Below, piece after piece: positions 9,852 through 18,817 of a DNA stretch of 64,000 bases. The DNA is from Mesorhizobium sp. (GTDB lineage: Bacteria; Pseudomonadota; Alphaproteobacteria; Rhizobiales; Rhizobiaceae), in assembly GCF_017306545.1 (NCBI RefSeq), contig NZ_JAFKID010000011.1, forward strand, positions 1 through 64,000. The letters are read 5' to 3'. Under the pieces are notes generated by a model, which saw only the letters and a program-made list of their open reading frames with translations, made no database searches and was not told the origin of the DNA. The translations under genes and the position numbers were made by a program. Positions within the stretch are counted from its first letter, which is position 1. Every line of letters begins with the position of its first letter.

Positions 9852-10118
9852 TCAGCCCTTAACCGCCGCAATGACCTCGTCATAGGCCTTGCAGGCTTCG
9901 GCCGCCGTCGTCGCGCCCTGATATTTCGACGTGACGTCCTGCACCTTGGCGGTCAGTTCGGCAGCCTTGGCCGGGTCCTTGGTCACGGCCTCCTGCAAGG
10001 CGGACGCCAGTTCCTGCGCCTTCTTGGTCATCTCCTCGGTCGTGCATTCGGGCGCCTTGGAACAGGCAGAGCCCGCGAGCGCGGCCAACCCGACGCCAAG
10101 CAGCAGAAATTTCTTCAT
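9852..10118 (-). CDS. small exported protein, possibly a lipoprotein
   Basis: The 88-residue product starts at the ATG at 10116-10118, which has AAGGA eight bases upstream; an ATG nine bases earlier has no space for that site. MKKFLLLGVGLAALAGSAC is a signal sequence whose end (GSAC) loosely resembles a lipobox, although the -3 residue is not the usual Leu. The mature part is a single amphipathic helix rich in Ala, Lys and Glu with two cysteines, ending near AYDEVIAAVKG. I do not recognise the family. Confidence 0.75.
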   Translation of the reverse strand: MKKFLLLGVGLAALAGSACSKAPECTTEEMTKKAQELASALQEAVTKDPAKAAELTAKVQDVTSKYQGATTAAEACKAYDEVIAAVKG

Positions 10119-10355
10119 CAAGATCATCCTTCACGGTGGTTCGCGACCGAGTCGCGCTTGCAGCCCCCCGCCACCGACGATCAAGCCTCTAGCTTGGCGC
10201 ACGCCCGCCTGCAACTCAGGCGCGAGATTTAACCGTTACTTCGAGGTTTCACCGGAAAAACGGAATGGTACCGGCGCATGCCGCGGGTTGTTATCCGGCG
10301 CCCAGAGGTCCTATGTTCGGACACGATCCCGTCGCTTCAAATCCGGAACCGATTC

Positions 10356-12209
10356 ATGGCCGTCGAGGCTTCCAGCAGCGATCTCGTCCAGGTGGTGGCG
10401 CTTCTGGCGGCCGGCGTCGTCGCCGTGCCGATCTTCAAGCGCATCGGCCTCGGCTCGATCCTCGGCTATCTCGCGGCGGGGCTGGTCATCGGCCCGTTCG
10501 GCCTGCGCATATTTTCCGACCCGGAAGCGATCCTGCACGTCGCCGAACTCGGCGTCGTCATGTTCCTGTTCATCATCGGGCTGGAGATGCAGCCGTCGCG
10601 GCTGTGGGGCCTGCGGCGGGAAATCTTCGGCCTCGGCACCTTGCAGGTGGCGGTCTGCGCCGCCCTCTTGACGCTGGTCGGCCTGGCCGGCGGCTTCCCT
10701 GTCTCGCAGGCCTTCATCGCCGGCGCCGGCTTCGTGCTCACCTCGACGGCCATCGTCATGCAGCTTCTCGAGGAGCGCGGCGAGATCGCCGTGCCGAAGG
10801 GGCAGAAGATCGTCTCGATCCTTCTGTTCGAGGACCTGATGATCGTGCCGCTGCTGGCGCTCGTCGCCTTCCTGGCGCCCGGCGGCGGCGAAACCACGCT
10901 GGCGGAACGGTTGCAGGAGGTCAGCATCGGCATCGCCGCCATCGTCGGTCTTGTCTTCGCGGGGCGCTACCTGCTGAACCCGCTGTTCCGCATCCTGGCC
11001 GATTCGCAGGCCCGCGAGGTGATGACGGCGGCGGCTCTGCTGGTCGTGCTGGGATCGGCGCTGGCCATGCAGCTTTCCGGCCTGTCGATGGCGATGGGCG
11101 CCTTCCTGGCCGGCGTGCTTCTGTCGGAATCGACCTTCCGCCACCAGCTTGAAGCCGATATCGAGCCGTTCCGCGGCATCCTCCTCGGCCTGTTCTTCCT
11201 GGCGGTCGGCATGTCGCTGGACCTGTCCATCGTCGCCGCAGACTGGCGGCTGATCGCCGTCTATGTCGTCGCCTACATGATCGCCAAGGCGGTTGGAATC
11301 TATGCCGTGGCGCGCTTCCTCAAGGCGCCGCACCGCGAAGCGCTGGAGCGCGCGGTGATGATGGCGCAGGGCGGCGAATTCGCTTTCGTGCTCTATTCGT
11401 CGGCCCACGCCGTCGGCCTCATCGACGGCGCCGGCAACGCCCAGCTCACCGCCGTCATCATCCTGTCCATGGTGCTGACGCCGCTGGCGATCATAGGCCT
11501 GCGCTATTTCACGCCGCGCGATGCGCTTTCGCTCGAGGGCGTCGATGTCGCCGACGGGCTGACCGGCTCGGTGCTGATCATCGGCTTCGGCCGCTTCGGC
11601 CAGATCGCCAGCCAGCCGCTGATCCTGCGCGGCGTCGATGTGTCGATCATCGACAACGATGTCGAGATGATCCAGGCGGCCGCCAATTTCGGCTTCAAGG
11701 TCTATTATGGCGACGGCACGCGCCTCGATATCCTGCGCGCCGCGGGCGCCGGCGGGGCGCGCGCGGTGCTGATCTGCGTGGACAAGGCCGATGCCGCCGT
11801 GCGGATCGCGGAACTGGTCAAGGCGGAATTCCCGCTGGCGACGGTGCTGGCGCGCGCTTACGACCGCGGCACCTCCCTGCAACTGGTTCATGCCGGCGTC
11901 GACTACCAGCTGCGCGAGACGTTCGAATCGGCGCTGGTGTTCGGCGGCTCGACGCTGGAGGCGCTCGGCGTCGATCCCGACGAGATCGTCGACGTGATCG
12001 AGGACGTGCGCCGCCGCGACGCCGCCCGCTTCGAAGTGCAGCTCACCGGCGATATCCGCGACGGCCGCAACTTCATGAAGGGCAACATGGCGACGCCGGT
12101 GCCGGCACCGGTGGCGACGCCGCGCCAGCCGGGCCGCGCGCTCAACGAGGAAACCGCCGGCGTGCTCGGCAGGCAGGCACGAGAACAGACGGAGCCAGGA
12201 CCTTCATGA
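10356..12209 (+). CDS. KefB/KefC-type monovalent cation:proton antiporter (CPA2)
   Basis: The start is the ATG at 10356 (MAVEASSSDL). The 617-residue product has about 12 membrane helices (residues 10-390) including the CPA2 signatures GYLAAGLVIGPFGL and VMFLFIIGLEM, then a TrkA-N (RCK) nucleotide-binding domain from about 403 with GFGRFGQ and an acidic residue after the second strand (IIDND). It exchanges K+ (or Na+) for protons at the inner membrane. The RCK domain suggests control by NAD(H) or glutathione adducts, as in E. coli Kef. The stop overlaps the start of the DUF924 gene (ATGA). Confidence 0.92.
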   Translation: MAVEASSSDLVQVVALLAAGVVAVPIFKRIGLGSILGYLAAGLVIGPFGLRIFSDPEAILHVAELGVVMFLFIIGLEMQPSRLWGLRREIFGLGTLQVAVCAALLTLVGLAGGFPVSQAFIAGAGFVLTSTAIVMQLLEERGEIAVPKGQKIVSILLFEDLMIVPLLALVAFLAPGGGETTLAERLQEVSIGIAAIVGLVFAGRYLLNPLFRILADSQAREVMTAAALLVVLGSALAMQLSGLSMAMGAFLAGVLLSESTFRHQLEADIEPFRGILLGLFFLAVGMSLDLSIVAADWRLIAVYVVAYMIAKAVGIYAVARFLKAPHREALERAVMMAQGGEFAFVLYSSAHAVGLIDGAGNAQLTAVIILSMVLTPLAIIGLRYFTPRDALSLEGVDVADGLTGSVLIIGFGRFGQIASQPLILRGVDVSIIDNDVEMIQAAANFGFKVYYGDGTRLDILRAAGAGGARAVLICVDKADAAVRIAELVKAEFPLATVLARAYDRGTSLQLVHAGVDYQLRETFESALVFGGSTLEALGVDPDEIVDVIEDVRRRDAARFEVQLTGDIRDGRNFMKGNMATPVPAPVATPRQPGRALNEETAGVLGRQAREQTEPGPS

Positions 12210-12757
12210 CGACGACCGACGATCGCGCACTCGCCGTAACCCGCTTCTGGCGCGAGGCAGGCCCGGAAGCCTGGTTCCGCAAGGACGACGGCTTCGACGC
12301 CGATTTCCACGCCCGCTTCCTCGACCTTCACTATGCCGCCGCGCGGCGCGAGCTGGACGGCTGGGCGGAAAATGCCGAGGGCGCGCTGGCGCTGATGATC
12401 CTGCTCGACCAGTTCCCCCGCAACTGCTTTCGCGGCACCGGCCATATGTTCGCCACCGATCCGCTCGCCCGCCATCTCGCCGCCAAGGTGGTTGCAGCCG
12501 GACATGACATGGCGCTGGAGCCGGACCTGCGCGCCTTCATCTACCTGCCGTTCGAGCATTCCGAAACGATGGCCGACCAGGAACGTTCGGTGGCGCTGTT
12601 CTCGGAGAGGGCGCCGGAAAGCTACCTGCCCTATGCGCTGGAGCATCGCGACATCGTCGCCCGTTTCGGCCGCTTTCCGCACCGCAACGCCGCGCTCGGG
12701 CGCGAAACGAGCGCGGAGGAACGGGCGTTCCTCGACGGCGGCGGCTTCGCCGGCTGA
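12206..12757 (+). CDS. DUF924 family protein
   Basis: The 183-residue product carries the DUF924 signatures: WFRKDDGFDADFHARFLDLH near the start, then LILLDQFPRNCFRGT and FIYLPFEHSE. The family is all-helical with a TPR-like fold and has no established activity. Translation is coupled to the antiporter gene by an ATGA overlap, a neighbourhood often seen in this order. It is convergent with ltrA with only two bases between the stops. Confidence 0.88.
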   Translation: MTTTDDRALAVTRFWREAGPEAWFRKDDGFDADFHARFLDLHYAAARRELDGWAENAEGALALMILLDQFPRNCFRGTGHMFATDPLARHLAAKVVAAGHDMALEPDLRAFIYLPFEHSETMADQERSVALFSERAPESYLPYALEHRDIVARFGRFPHRNAALGRETSAEERAFLDGGGFAG

Positions 12758-12759
12758 CG

Positions 12760-13950
12760 TCAGGCCCTGTGCGCGGCGCGGCTTTCGCCGAGGCGCTGCT
12801 CCCAATAGGCGATGCCGAAGAGGATGACGGTGGTGGCGATGCTGAGCGACAGCGGCTCCGCGCGGAGGCCGACAAGGCCGACGACGACGAGCAGCGCCAA
12901 CCCGACCAGATGCGACAGCGGCACCCTGCCCGACGTCACCTTCTTGAACAGAAGGTTGCCGAAGACATAGAGCGCCGGCCCACCGATCAGGGTCAGGACG
13001 GTGGCGAGGTCGGCGTCGTGGCCGCCCGGATGCGCCACCGTCAGCTCATCGGCGACGGCTGTGACAATAATGCCGGCGACCAGCAGCACCGGCAGATAGG
13101 TGTAGGTGATGCGGGCGACGCGGCCGGGATCGTCCGCCGCCTCGATGCGATGGCGACCCGTCTCGGCGCCGACGGCGAAATAGAGCCACCACATGGCGAC
13201 CGAGGCGCCGAACGAGGCAAGGAAAGCCAGCACGACGCCGGTGTCGAGCACGGCCTCGGAAAGCGTCGCGCCCATCACCACCACCGATTCGCCGAGTGCG
13301 ATGATGATGAAGGCAGCGCTTCGCTCGGCCATGTGGCCGCCGTCGATATCCCAGTCGCTGGTCGGCGTGGCGCCGAGCCACGGCGTCCAGAAGCGCAGCG
13401 AGGGCGAGACATATTCAAGCAGGAGGGCGACGATCCACAGCGCGAAGCGCGCCTCGCCTTCGGCCAGCGCGCCGGCGATCCAGAAGACGCCCGACAGGAG
13501 CAGCCAGGCCAGGATGCGGCACATGTTGAGGTAGTTCGGCCGGTCGTGCGCGCGGAACGCCCAGGCGGTGAAGGCGGTGCGCCCCACCTGCATGAAAACG
13601 TAGGCGGCGGCGAACATCAGGCCGCGTTCGGCGAACGCCTCGGGGATCGAGGTGGACAGGAGGAGCCCCGCCAGCATCAGCACGAACAGCATGGATTTGA
13701 CCGGCCCGCGCTTCGGGTCCATCCAGTTCGTCACCCAGGAGGTGTAGACCCAGACCCACCACACGGCCATCAGCAGGAAGGCCGCCTGGAAGGCGCCGAG
13801 CAGCGTCAGGTTCCGCAGCAGGCCGTGTGATATCTGCGTGACGGCGAAGACGAAGACGAGGTCGAAGAACAGTTCGACGAACTCGACCTTCGCCTCGCTG
13901 CCCGGCAGCCGCTTGCGGCTCAGGTTTTCGCGCGCACCGAGTTTGGTCAT
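12760..13950 (-). CDS. low temperature requirement protein A (LtrA) family membrane protein
   Basis: The 396-residue product has the family's opening VEFVELFFDLVFVFAVTQIS, many membrane helices across the full length, and the mid-protein ERSAAFIIIALGESVVVMG motif. LtrA was first described in Listeria as needed for growth in the cold; the transport or enzymatic activity is not known. It follows folK by 30 bp on the same strand and could be co-transcribed with the fol genes, although no functional link is evident. Confidence 0.88.
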   Translation of the reverse strand: MTKLGARENLSRKRLPGSEAKVEFVELFFDLVFVFAVTQISHGLLRNLTLLGAFQAAFLLMAVWWVWVYTSWVTNWMDPKRGPVKSMLFVLMLAGLLLSTSIPEAFAERGLMFAAAYVFMQVGRTAFTAWAFRAHDRPNYLNMCRILAWLLLSGVFWIAGALAEGEARFALWIVALLLEYVSPSLRFWTPWLGATPTSDWDIDGGHMAERSAAFIIIALGESVVVMGATLSEAVLDTGVVLAFLASFGASVAMWWLYFAVGAETGRHRIEAADDPGRVARITYTYLPVLLVAGIIVTAVADELTVAHPGGHDADLATVLTLIGGPALYVFGNLLFKKVTSGRVPLSHLVGLALLVVVGLVGLRAEPLSLSIATTVILFGIAYWEQRLGESRAAHRA

Positions 13951-13980
13951 GCGTCGGGATATCCTTTGCCGGCGGCCGAG

Positions 13981-14505
13981 TCAGCGGCCTTTGCCGCCAC
14001 GCTGCCACCAATCGCGGCCCGATGGCAACCGCTCGATGCCGGCCTTGTCGGCGGAAGCAAGACGATCGGCCGCGCTGACGCCCTCAAGGACCAGGGCAGG
14101 CGCGATTTCGGCCAGCGGCGCCAGCACGAAAGCGCGCTCCAGCATGCGCGGATGCGGCAAGTCGAGGCCCGGCTCGTGGATTTCGCTGTCGCCGAACATC
14201 AGGATGTCGAGGTCGATCAGCCGTGGTCCCCAACGCTCGCCTCGCACGCGCTTGAGGCGATGCTCGGCCTCCAGGCACAGGTCCAGCAGCGCGCGGGCGG
14301 AAAGCGCGGTCGAAAGCTCGGCCGCGGCGTTGAGGAAATCCGGCTGGTCGGTCTTGCCCCACGGCGGCGTGCGGTAGAGGGACGAAACGGCGGCGACCTT
14401 CGTCGCCGGATCGTCGTCCAGCATGGCGAGTGCGGCGCTCATCGAAGCCGCCGGATCGCCGAGATTGCCGCCGAGGCTGAGATAGGCGGTGCTGGTCCCT
14501 GCCAT
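13981..14505 (-). CDS. folK: 2-amino-4-hydroxy-6-hydroxymethyldihydropteridine diphosphokinase
   Basis: The 174-residue product has the HPPK signatures: YLSLGGNLGDP at the start, LYRTPPWG, the pterin-binding FLNAAAEL, and the metal-binding RWGPRLIDLDILMFG, followed by LPHPRM. It transfers pyrophosphate from ATP to the pterin in folate synthesis, directly upstream of the FolP step. It lies 80 bp after folP with only a short remnant of folB between them. Confidence 0.96.
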   Translation of the reverse strand: MAGTSTAYLSLGGNLGDPAASMSAALAMLDDDPATKVAAVSSLYRTPPWGKTDQPDFLNAAAELSTALSARALLDLCLEAEHRLKRVRGERWGPRLIDLDILMFGDSEIHEPGLDLPHPRMLERAFVLAPLAEIAPALVLEGVSAADRLASADKAGIERLPSGRDWWQRGGKGR

Positions 14506-14508
14506 GGC

Positions 14509-14589
14509 CTACCGCATCCGCGCCGGACTTGCGACGCCAACGTCCTGCCGCGCCAAGGCGCCGTTTTCCATGCGGATCGTGTCGGTCAT
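14509..14589 (-). pseudogene. remnant of folB (dihydroneopterin aldolase), 26 codons
   Basis: A 26-codon frame starts at the ATG at 14587-14589, overlapping the folP stop (ATGA), and ends TAG at 14509. Its first residues, MTDTIRMENGALAR, resemble the N-terminus of rhizobial FolB, and folB normally lies between folP and folK in this order. The remaining ~100 residues, including the catalytic Glu/Lys region, are absent and the tail is unrelated. I read this as the head of folB left after an internal deletion. It could also be a chance ORF, or an assembly deletion. Confidence 0.55.
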
Positions 14590-15440
14590 CGCCCGTCCTG
14601 CCGGCCAGCTTCCCAGGCGAGCATAGCATCGGCCATGGCGAGCGCGTCCACGTTGATTGCGACATCGTGGACGCGAAAAAGATGCGCGCCCTTGAGCCGC
14701 AGGATGACGCTGGTTGCCGCCGTCCCCGCCGCCCGCTCGCCGACGGGGCGGCCGGTGACGGAGCCGACGAAGCGCTTTCGCGAGGTGCCGACCATCAGCG
14801 GGAAGCCCAGCGCGTGCAGGTCCTGTAACCGCGCCATCAGCTCCAGGTCCTCCTGCGGCACGTCGGTGCCGAAGCCGAAGCCGGGATCGAGGACCAGCTG
14901 ATCGTCACGCACGCCGGCCTGCCGGGCGATCTCGACCGAGCGGCCGAGAAAGAAGAACTGATCCTGCACGTAATCCGGCAGCTTGTCGCGGTCGCGGCCG
15001 TTGTGCATGGCGATCAGTCCGGCACCGGTTTCCGCAGCGACCTCGGCGATGGCCGGCTCGTGCTGAAAGCCCCAGATGTCGTTGACGATGTGGGCGCCCG
15101 CCCGCACGGCCAGCCGCGCCGTTTCGGCATGATAGGTGTCGATGGAGAGGAGCGCCCTGCCCTCCGCCGCCAACCGTTCGATCACCGGCAGCACGCGGCG
15201 CTGTTCCTCTTCGGCGCCGACCGGCTCGCCGCCCGGCCGGGTCGATTCGCCGCCGACGTCGACGATCGCCGCGCCTTCGTCGATCATGCGCCCGGCCTGT
15301 TCGAGCGCGGCCTGCAAGGCGTCGAACCGGCCGCCGTCGGAAAAGCTGTCGGGGGTGACGTTGAGGATGCCCATGACCACGGCTTTCGCGCCGAGGTCGA
15401 GATGGCGCCCGTGCGCCAGTTGCCATCGTCTTATCGTCAT
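14586..15440 (-). CDS. folP: dihydropteroate synthase
   Basis: The 284-residue product shows the DHPS signatures: MGILNVTPDSFSDGG (about residues 23-37), VGGESTRPG, SIDTYHAETA, NDIWGF, DPGFGFGTD and GTSRKRFVG. It condenses the pterin pyrophosphate with p-aminobenzoate and is the target of sulfonamides. Length is normal. Its last bases overlap the start of the folB remnant, then folK and ltrA follow on the same strand. Confidence 0.97.
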   Translation of the reverse strand: MTIRRWQLAHGRHLDLGAKAVVMGILNVTPDSFSDGGRFDALQAALEQAGRMIDEGAAIVDVGGESTRPGGEPVGAEEEQRRVLPVIERLAAEGRALLSIDTYHAETARLAVRAGAHIVNDIWGFQHEPAIAEVAAETGAGLIAMHNGRDRDKLPDYVQDQFFFLGRSVEIARQAGVRDDQLVLDPGFGFGTDVPQEDLELMARLQDLHALGFPLMVGTSRKRFVGSVTGRPVGERAAGTAATSVILRLKGAHLFRVHDVAINVDALAMADAMLAWEAGRQDGR

Positions 15441-15518
15441 TGCCCGTCAGTCTCGCGGCAACCGATTTCCGTTGCGCCGCCCATGGCCGTAAAGCAAGGT
15501 GTGCGAAGAGGCAACACG

Positions 15519-16133
15519 ATGATCCGTTTCCTGCTTTGCGTGCTGATATTCGCCTGCACGGCCGTTCCCGCCGGCGCGGCCAATCTGGTCAAGACCTACT
15601 CCTATTTCACCATTCGCGGCCATAACCTCGACGACATCCAGAACGAGTTGTCGCGGCGCGGCCCGAAGGTCAACACCACGGGCCTGCGCCATCCCGGCGC
15701 CACGCGCATGGCCTTCACCACCCGCATCGGCTATGCGGACCAGGGCAAATCCTGCCGCATCGCCTCCGCCGTGGTGACGGTCAAGGTGCACGTCATCCTG
15801 CCGCGCTGGCATCCGCGCGGCCATGCCGACAAGGACGTGCGGATCTTCTGGGACACGCTGGCGGCCGACATCAAGCGCCACGAGGAGCGCCACGTCGAAA
15901 TTGCCAAGCAGCACGGCAGCGATCTCGAAAAGGCGCTGCTGGCCATCGGCACGCAGGACACCTGCAAGGAGGCGGCGGCAAAGGCGAAAGAGATCACCGC
16001 CCGCGCGCTGGCCGCGCATGACCGGGCGCAGGCCGACTTCGACCGCGTCGAAGGAATCAATTTCGAGGACCGCATCCTGCGATTGCTGCGCTACCGCATG
16101 GAGCGCATCGAAAACGGCCGGCTGCCCGGCTGA
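15519..16133 (+). CDS. DUF922 family putative zinc-dependent protease, exported
   Basis: The 204-residue product begins MIRFLLCVLIFACTAVPAGA, a signal peptide, with AAGAGG seven bases before the ATG at 15519. The mature part contains HEERH (HExxH), the zinc-binding motif described for DUF922 proteins, preceded by KVHVILPRW and IFWDTL and followed by helices with further Glu and His. Two cysteines (KSCRIA and DTCKE) could form a disulphide. It is probably periplasmic. Protease activity is predicted from the motif only. It is divergent from folP with an 78-bp gap. Confidence 0.83.
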   Translation: MIRFLLCVLIFACTAVPAGAANLVKTYSYFTIRGHNLDDIQNELSRRGPKVNTTGLRHPGATRMAFTTRIGYADQGKSCRIASAVVTVKVHVILPRWHPRGHADKDVRIFWDTLAADIKRHEERHVEIAKQHGSDLEKALLAIGTQDTCKEAAAKAKEITARALAAHDRAQADFDRVEGINFEDRILRLLRYRMERIENGRLPG

Positions 16134-16383
16134 GGCCGCTGGACCAGGCCGGTGACAATCTCGGCACAGGCCCCTCTCCATCTCGACACCGGCATGCCCT
16201 ATCTGCTAGGCCGCGCCGCTGTTTTTCAGGAATGCGTGCCGGTCGGCAGCCCGGCGGTTGTGTTTTGCGCAAACCGAGCCCGCGATGCCGCGCGGCCGTA
16301 GTCCACTTCGAAACGATGGTCTGTCGATTCGCGACCCGCTCGCGCGACATCGGCTCGACATCGAAACAGGCAATGGTGACACC

Positions 16384-17862
16384 ATGGATCAGGCCGTCGA
16401 CAACAAGACCATCGCAACCCGCCCCGCTCTGTCGGAATCGGAAAAGAATACCATCATCGCCGGGGTTCTCCTGTCGATGCTGCTGGCGGCGCTCGACCAG
16501 GCCATCGTCGCGCCTGCGATGCCCACCATCGGCGCAGCCCTTGGCCATGCCAACTACCTGCCCTGGATCGTCACCGGTTATCTTCTCACCGCGACGGCGA
16601 TGGCGCCGCTCTATGGCCGCATCTCCGACGTTTACGGGCGGCGGCCGACCATTTATGCGGCCATCGTGATCTTCCTCGCCGGCTCGCTGATCAGCGCGCT
16701 GGCCCCCAACATGGCTGTCCTCGTCATCGGCAGGGCCGTGCAGGGCGTCGGCGGCGGCGGCCTTTTCGCACTGTCGCAGACGGTCATCGGCGATCTCGTG
16801 CCGCCGATGGAGCGCGCCCGCTACGCCGCCTGGATTTCGGGAACATGGGCCGTGGCGTCGATCGCCGGCCCCCTGCTCGGCGGCATCTTCGCCGAACACC
16901 TCCACTGGTCTCTGATCTTCTGGATCAACCTGCCGCTCGGCGCGCTGGCGATGATCATCATCAACAATCCGCTGAAGAAGCTGCCCGTGGCGGCCAAGGA
17001 CCACAGCATCGACGGCTGGGGCGCGGCGGTGCTGGTAGCGGCGACCGCGCTGCTGCTGCTCGCTTTCAACTGGGGCGGCAGTACCTATCCGTGGGCGTCG
17101 CCGGAAATCCTCGGCCTGCTCGGTGCATCCGCCTTGTGCTGGGCCGGGTTCGCCGCCCGGCTGCTCAATGCCGCCGAGCCGCTGATCTCGCTGGAGGTGC
17201 TTTCCAACCGCATCGTGCTCACCGGCACCTTCTCCATGTTCCTGCTGCAAGCGGCCAGCATCGGCCTGTCCGTCTATCTACCCGTCTACCTCCAGTTCGT
17301 CCTCGGGCTGACGGCCGGCGAATCGGGCATGGCGATGCTGGGCCTGTTGCTCGGTACGGTCGCGGGGGCGACGACCAGCGGCAAGCTGGTGCCGCGCTTC
17401 GTCCACTACAAGCGCATCGCCCTCGCCGGCATTGCTTTCGCCATAGTCTGCCTCGGCGCGCTCGTGCCGCTCGCCGGCAGCGCATCATTGGCTACAGTCG
17501 AAGTGCTGACGGCGATGGTCGGCATCGGCATGGGCACGTCCTTCCCGGTCGCCACCGTCTCGGTGCAGAACGCCGTCGACTATGCGCATCTCGGCGTCGC
17601 CACCGGCGTACTCACTTTCCTGCGCTCACTGGGCGGCGCACTGGGCGTGGCCGCGCTCGGCGCCATCGCGCTCGGCTATCACCTGCCGCTCGCCGGCGAA
17701 GGCATGGCGAACGCGGCCGGCCAGGTCCGGGAAGGCGTCACGTTCGGCGTGATCTTCCTGGCCGCCGCGATCATGCTGGCCGGATCGCTGCTGATTCTGT
17801 TGCTGATGCCGGAAAAGCCGTTGCGCGGGCGCGCGCCCGCTGACGCGCCGATGGTGGAATGA
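16384..17862 (+). CDS. MFS multidrug exporter, DHA2 (14-helix) type
   Basis: The 492-residue product has about 14 membrane helices and DHA2 motifs: LDQAIVAPAMPTIG in helix 1 (motif D1), GRISDVYGRRP (motif A), and GRAVQGVGGGGLFALSQTVIGD (motif C). The start is the ATG at 16384 with GGTGAC upstream. It probably exports lipophilic cations or antibiotics by proton antiport. No adaptor protein or dedicated regulator is adjacent. The 250-bp region upstream shows no clear gene. Confidence 0.88.
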   Translation: MDQAVDNKTIATRPALSESEKNTIIAGVLLSMLLAALDQAIVAPAMPTIGAALGHANYLPWIVTGYLLTATAMAPLYGRISDVYGRRPTIYAAIVIFLAGSLISALAPNMAVLVIGRAVQGVGGGGLFALSQTVIGDLVPPMERARYAAWISGTWAVASIAGPLLGGIFAEHLHWSLIFWINLPLGALAMIIINNPLKKLPVAAKDHSIDGWGAAVLVAATALLLLAFNWGGSTYPWASPEILGLLGASALCWAGFAARLLNAAEPLISLEVLSNRIVLTGTFSMFLLQAASIGLSVYLPVYLQFVLGLTAGESGMAMLGLLLGTVAGATTSGKLVPRFVHYKRIALAGIAFAIVCLGALVPLAGSASLATVEVLTAMVGIGMGTSFPVATVSVQNAVDYAHLGVATGVLTFLRSLGGALGVAALGAIALGYHLPLAGEGMANAAGQVREGVTFGVIFLAAAIMLAGSLLILLLMPEKPLRGRAPADAPMVE

Positions 17863-17868
17863 GCCGTA

Positions 17869-18189
17869 TCAGCCCTGCCGCTCGGGCACCCGCACGACGA
17901 GACCGTCCAGGTCGTCGCGCACCTTGATCTGGCACGACAGGCGCGAATTCGGCTGCACGTCGTAGGCGAAATCGAGCATGTCCTCTTCCATCGCCTCGGG
18001 CTCGCCCACCACGCCGGTCCATTCCGGATCGACATAGACATGGCAGGTCGCGCAGGCGCAGGCACCGCCGCACTCGGCCTCGATGCCGGGAACGGCGTTG
18101 CGGATGGCGTTTTCCATCACGGTCGAGCCGTTTTCGGCCTCAACGTCGAAGCGCGTGCCGTCGAAGGCGATGTAGGTCAGCTTGGTCAT
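17869..18189 (-). CDS. 2Fe-2S ferredoxin, adrenodoxin type
   Basis: The 106-residue product has cysteine ligands in the adrenodoxin spacing: Cys40-x5-Cys46-x2-Cys49 (CGGACACATC) and a fourth in LSCQIK near residue 86. The region [13 protein letters not shown] and an acidic helix ([11 protein letters not shown]) match vertebrate-type ferredoxins that pass electrons to P450s or act in Fe-S assembly. It is convergent with the MFS gene with a six-base gap. Confidence 0.92.
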   Translation of the reverse strand: MTKLTYIAFDGTRFDVEAENGSTVMENAIRNAVPGIEAECGGACACATCHVYVDPEWTGVVGEPEAMEEDMLDFAYDVQPNSRLSCQIKVRDDLDGLVVRVPERQG

Positions 18190-18320
18190 GCGTCACCTGA
18201 AGGGAAGTTCCCGCCGAGATAATGGCTCTGCGCGACAAGTCAACTGCGGCGCAAAACCGCCCTGTGATGACGCATTTGGGGAAAGTCGTTCAATCGGCCA
18301 GAGCGCGGCGACGCGCTGGC

Positions 18321-18689
18321 CTAGCGGCTGATGGCGGCGACAAAATCGCGAACGTCGTCGACGAGGAGGTGCAGCCGCTTCAGCAAACGCCCGTCCTGCG
18401 GCTCGCGCTCAATGGCGGCGGCGCAATCGGCGACCGAGAAGGCGCCGATGTTGCGTGCCGACCCCTTCAGGCCGTGTGCCAAAAGAAGACGCCGTTTCCG
18501 GTCGGCGCCGGCAATCTCGTCGCGCACCGAAAGCGCCTGTTGAACGAAGAGGCCCAGCACCTCGCGCTCCAGGTCGCGGTCGCCCATGGTCTGGCGGGCG
18601 AGATGGACGAGATCGACCGGCCGCGCCGCCGAACGGCCGCAAGCCTCCCCTCCAGGCATCGAGAACGCTACGTCTGCACCGTTACGCAT
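18321..18689 (-). CDS. stand-alone Hpt (histidine phosphotransfer) domain protein
   Basis: The 122-residue product has a Hpt four-helix core: the acceptor His72 lies in AHGLKGSARNIGA, the classical HxLKGSA motif, and the C-terminal helix is LLKRLHLLVDDVRDFVAAI. The start is the ATG at 18687-18689 with AGGAG eight bases upstream; the codon before it is GTG. It relays phosphate between receiver domains. It is not ChpT, which is a larger degenerate kinase-like dimer. It diverges from the giant polarity gene and shares a 279-bp intergenic region with it. Partner kinases cannot be named from this sequence. Confidence 0.85.
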   Translation of the reverse strand: MRNGADVAFSMPGGEACGRSAARPVDLVHLARQTMGDRDLEREVLGLFVQQALSVRDEIAGADRKRRLLLAHGLKGSARNIGAFSVADCAAAIEREPQDGRLLKRLHLLVDDVRDFVAAISR

Positions 18690-18755
18690 CACTGTCTCTC
18701 CTGCCGGATCGTTGGAAAACAGGGCATCGAGGCTAGGCCGATCCGGTGGACGGTG

Positions 18756-18817
18756 GGTTAACGGACGATCGTGAAAAATGTTGGGCCGCAGGGCTTTGGC
18801 TCACGCTTCCGTTAACC
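18756..18817. promoter_or_regulatory. 10-bp perfect inverted repeat with GTTAAC cores between hpt and GPR gene
   Basis: GGTTAACGGA (18756-18765) and its exact complement TCCGTTAACC (18808-18817) are 42 bp apart. Each arm holds the palindrome GTTAAC, and a TTAA-N8-TTAA pair follows at 18812-18827. GTTAA(C) is the half-site of the cell-cycle regulator CtrA, whose full box is TTAA-N7-TTAA, so the spacing here is one base off. A regulatory role is inferred. Confidence 0.4.
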
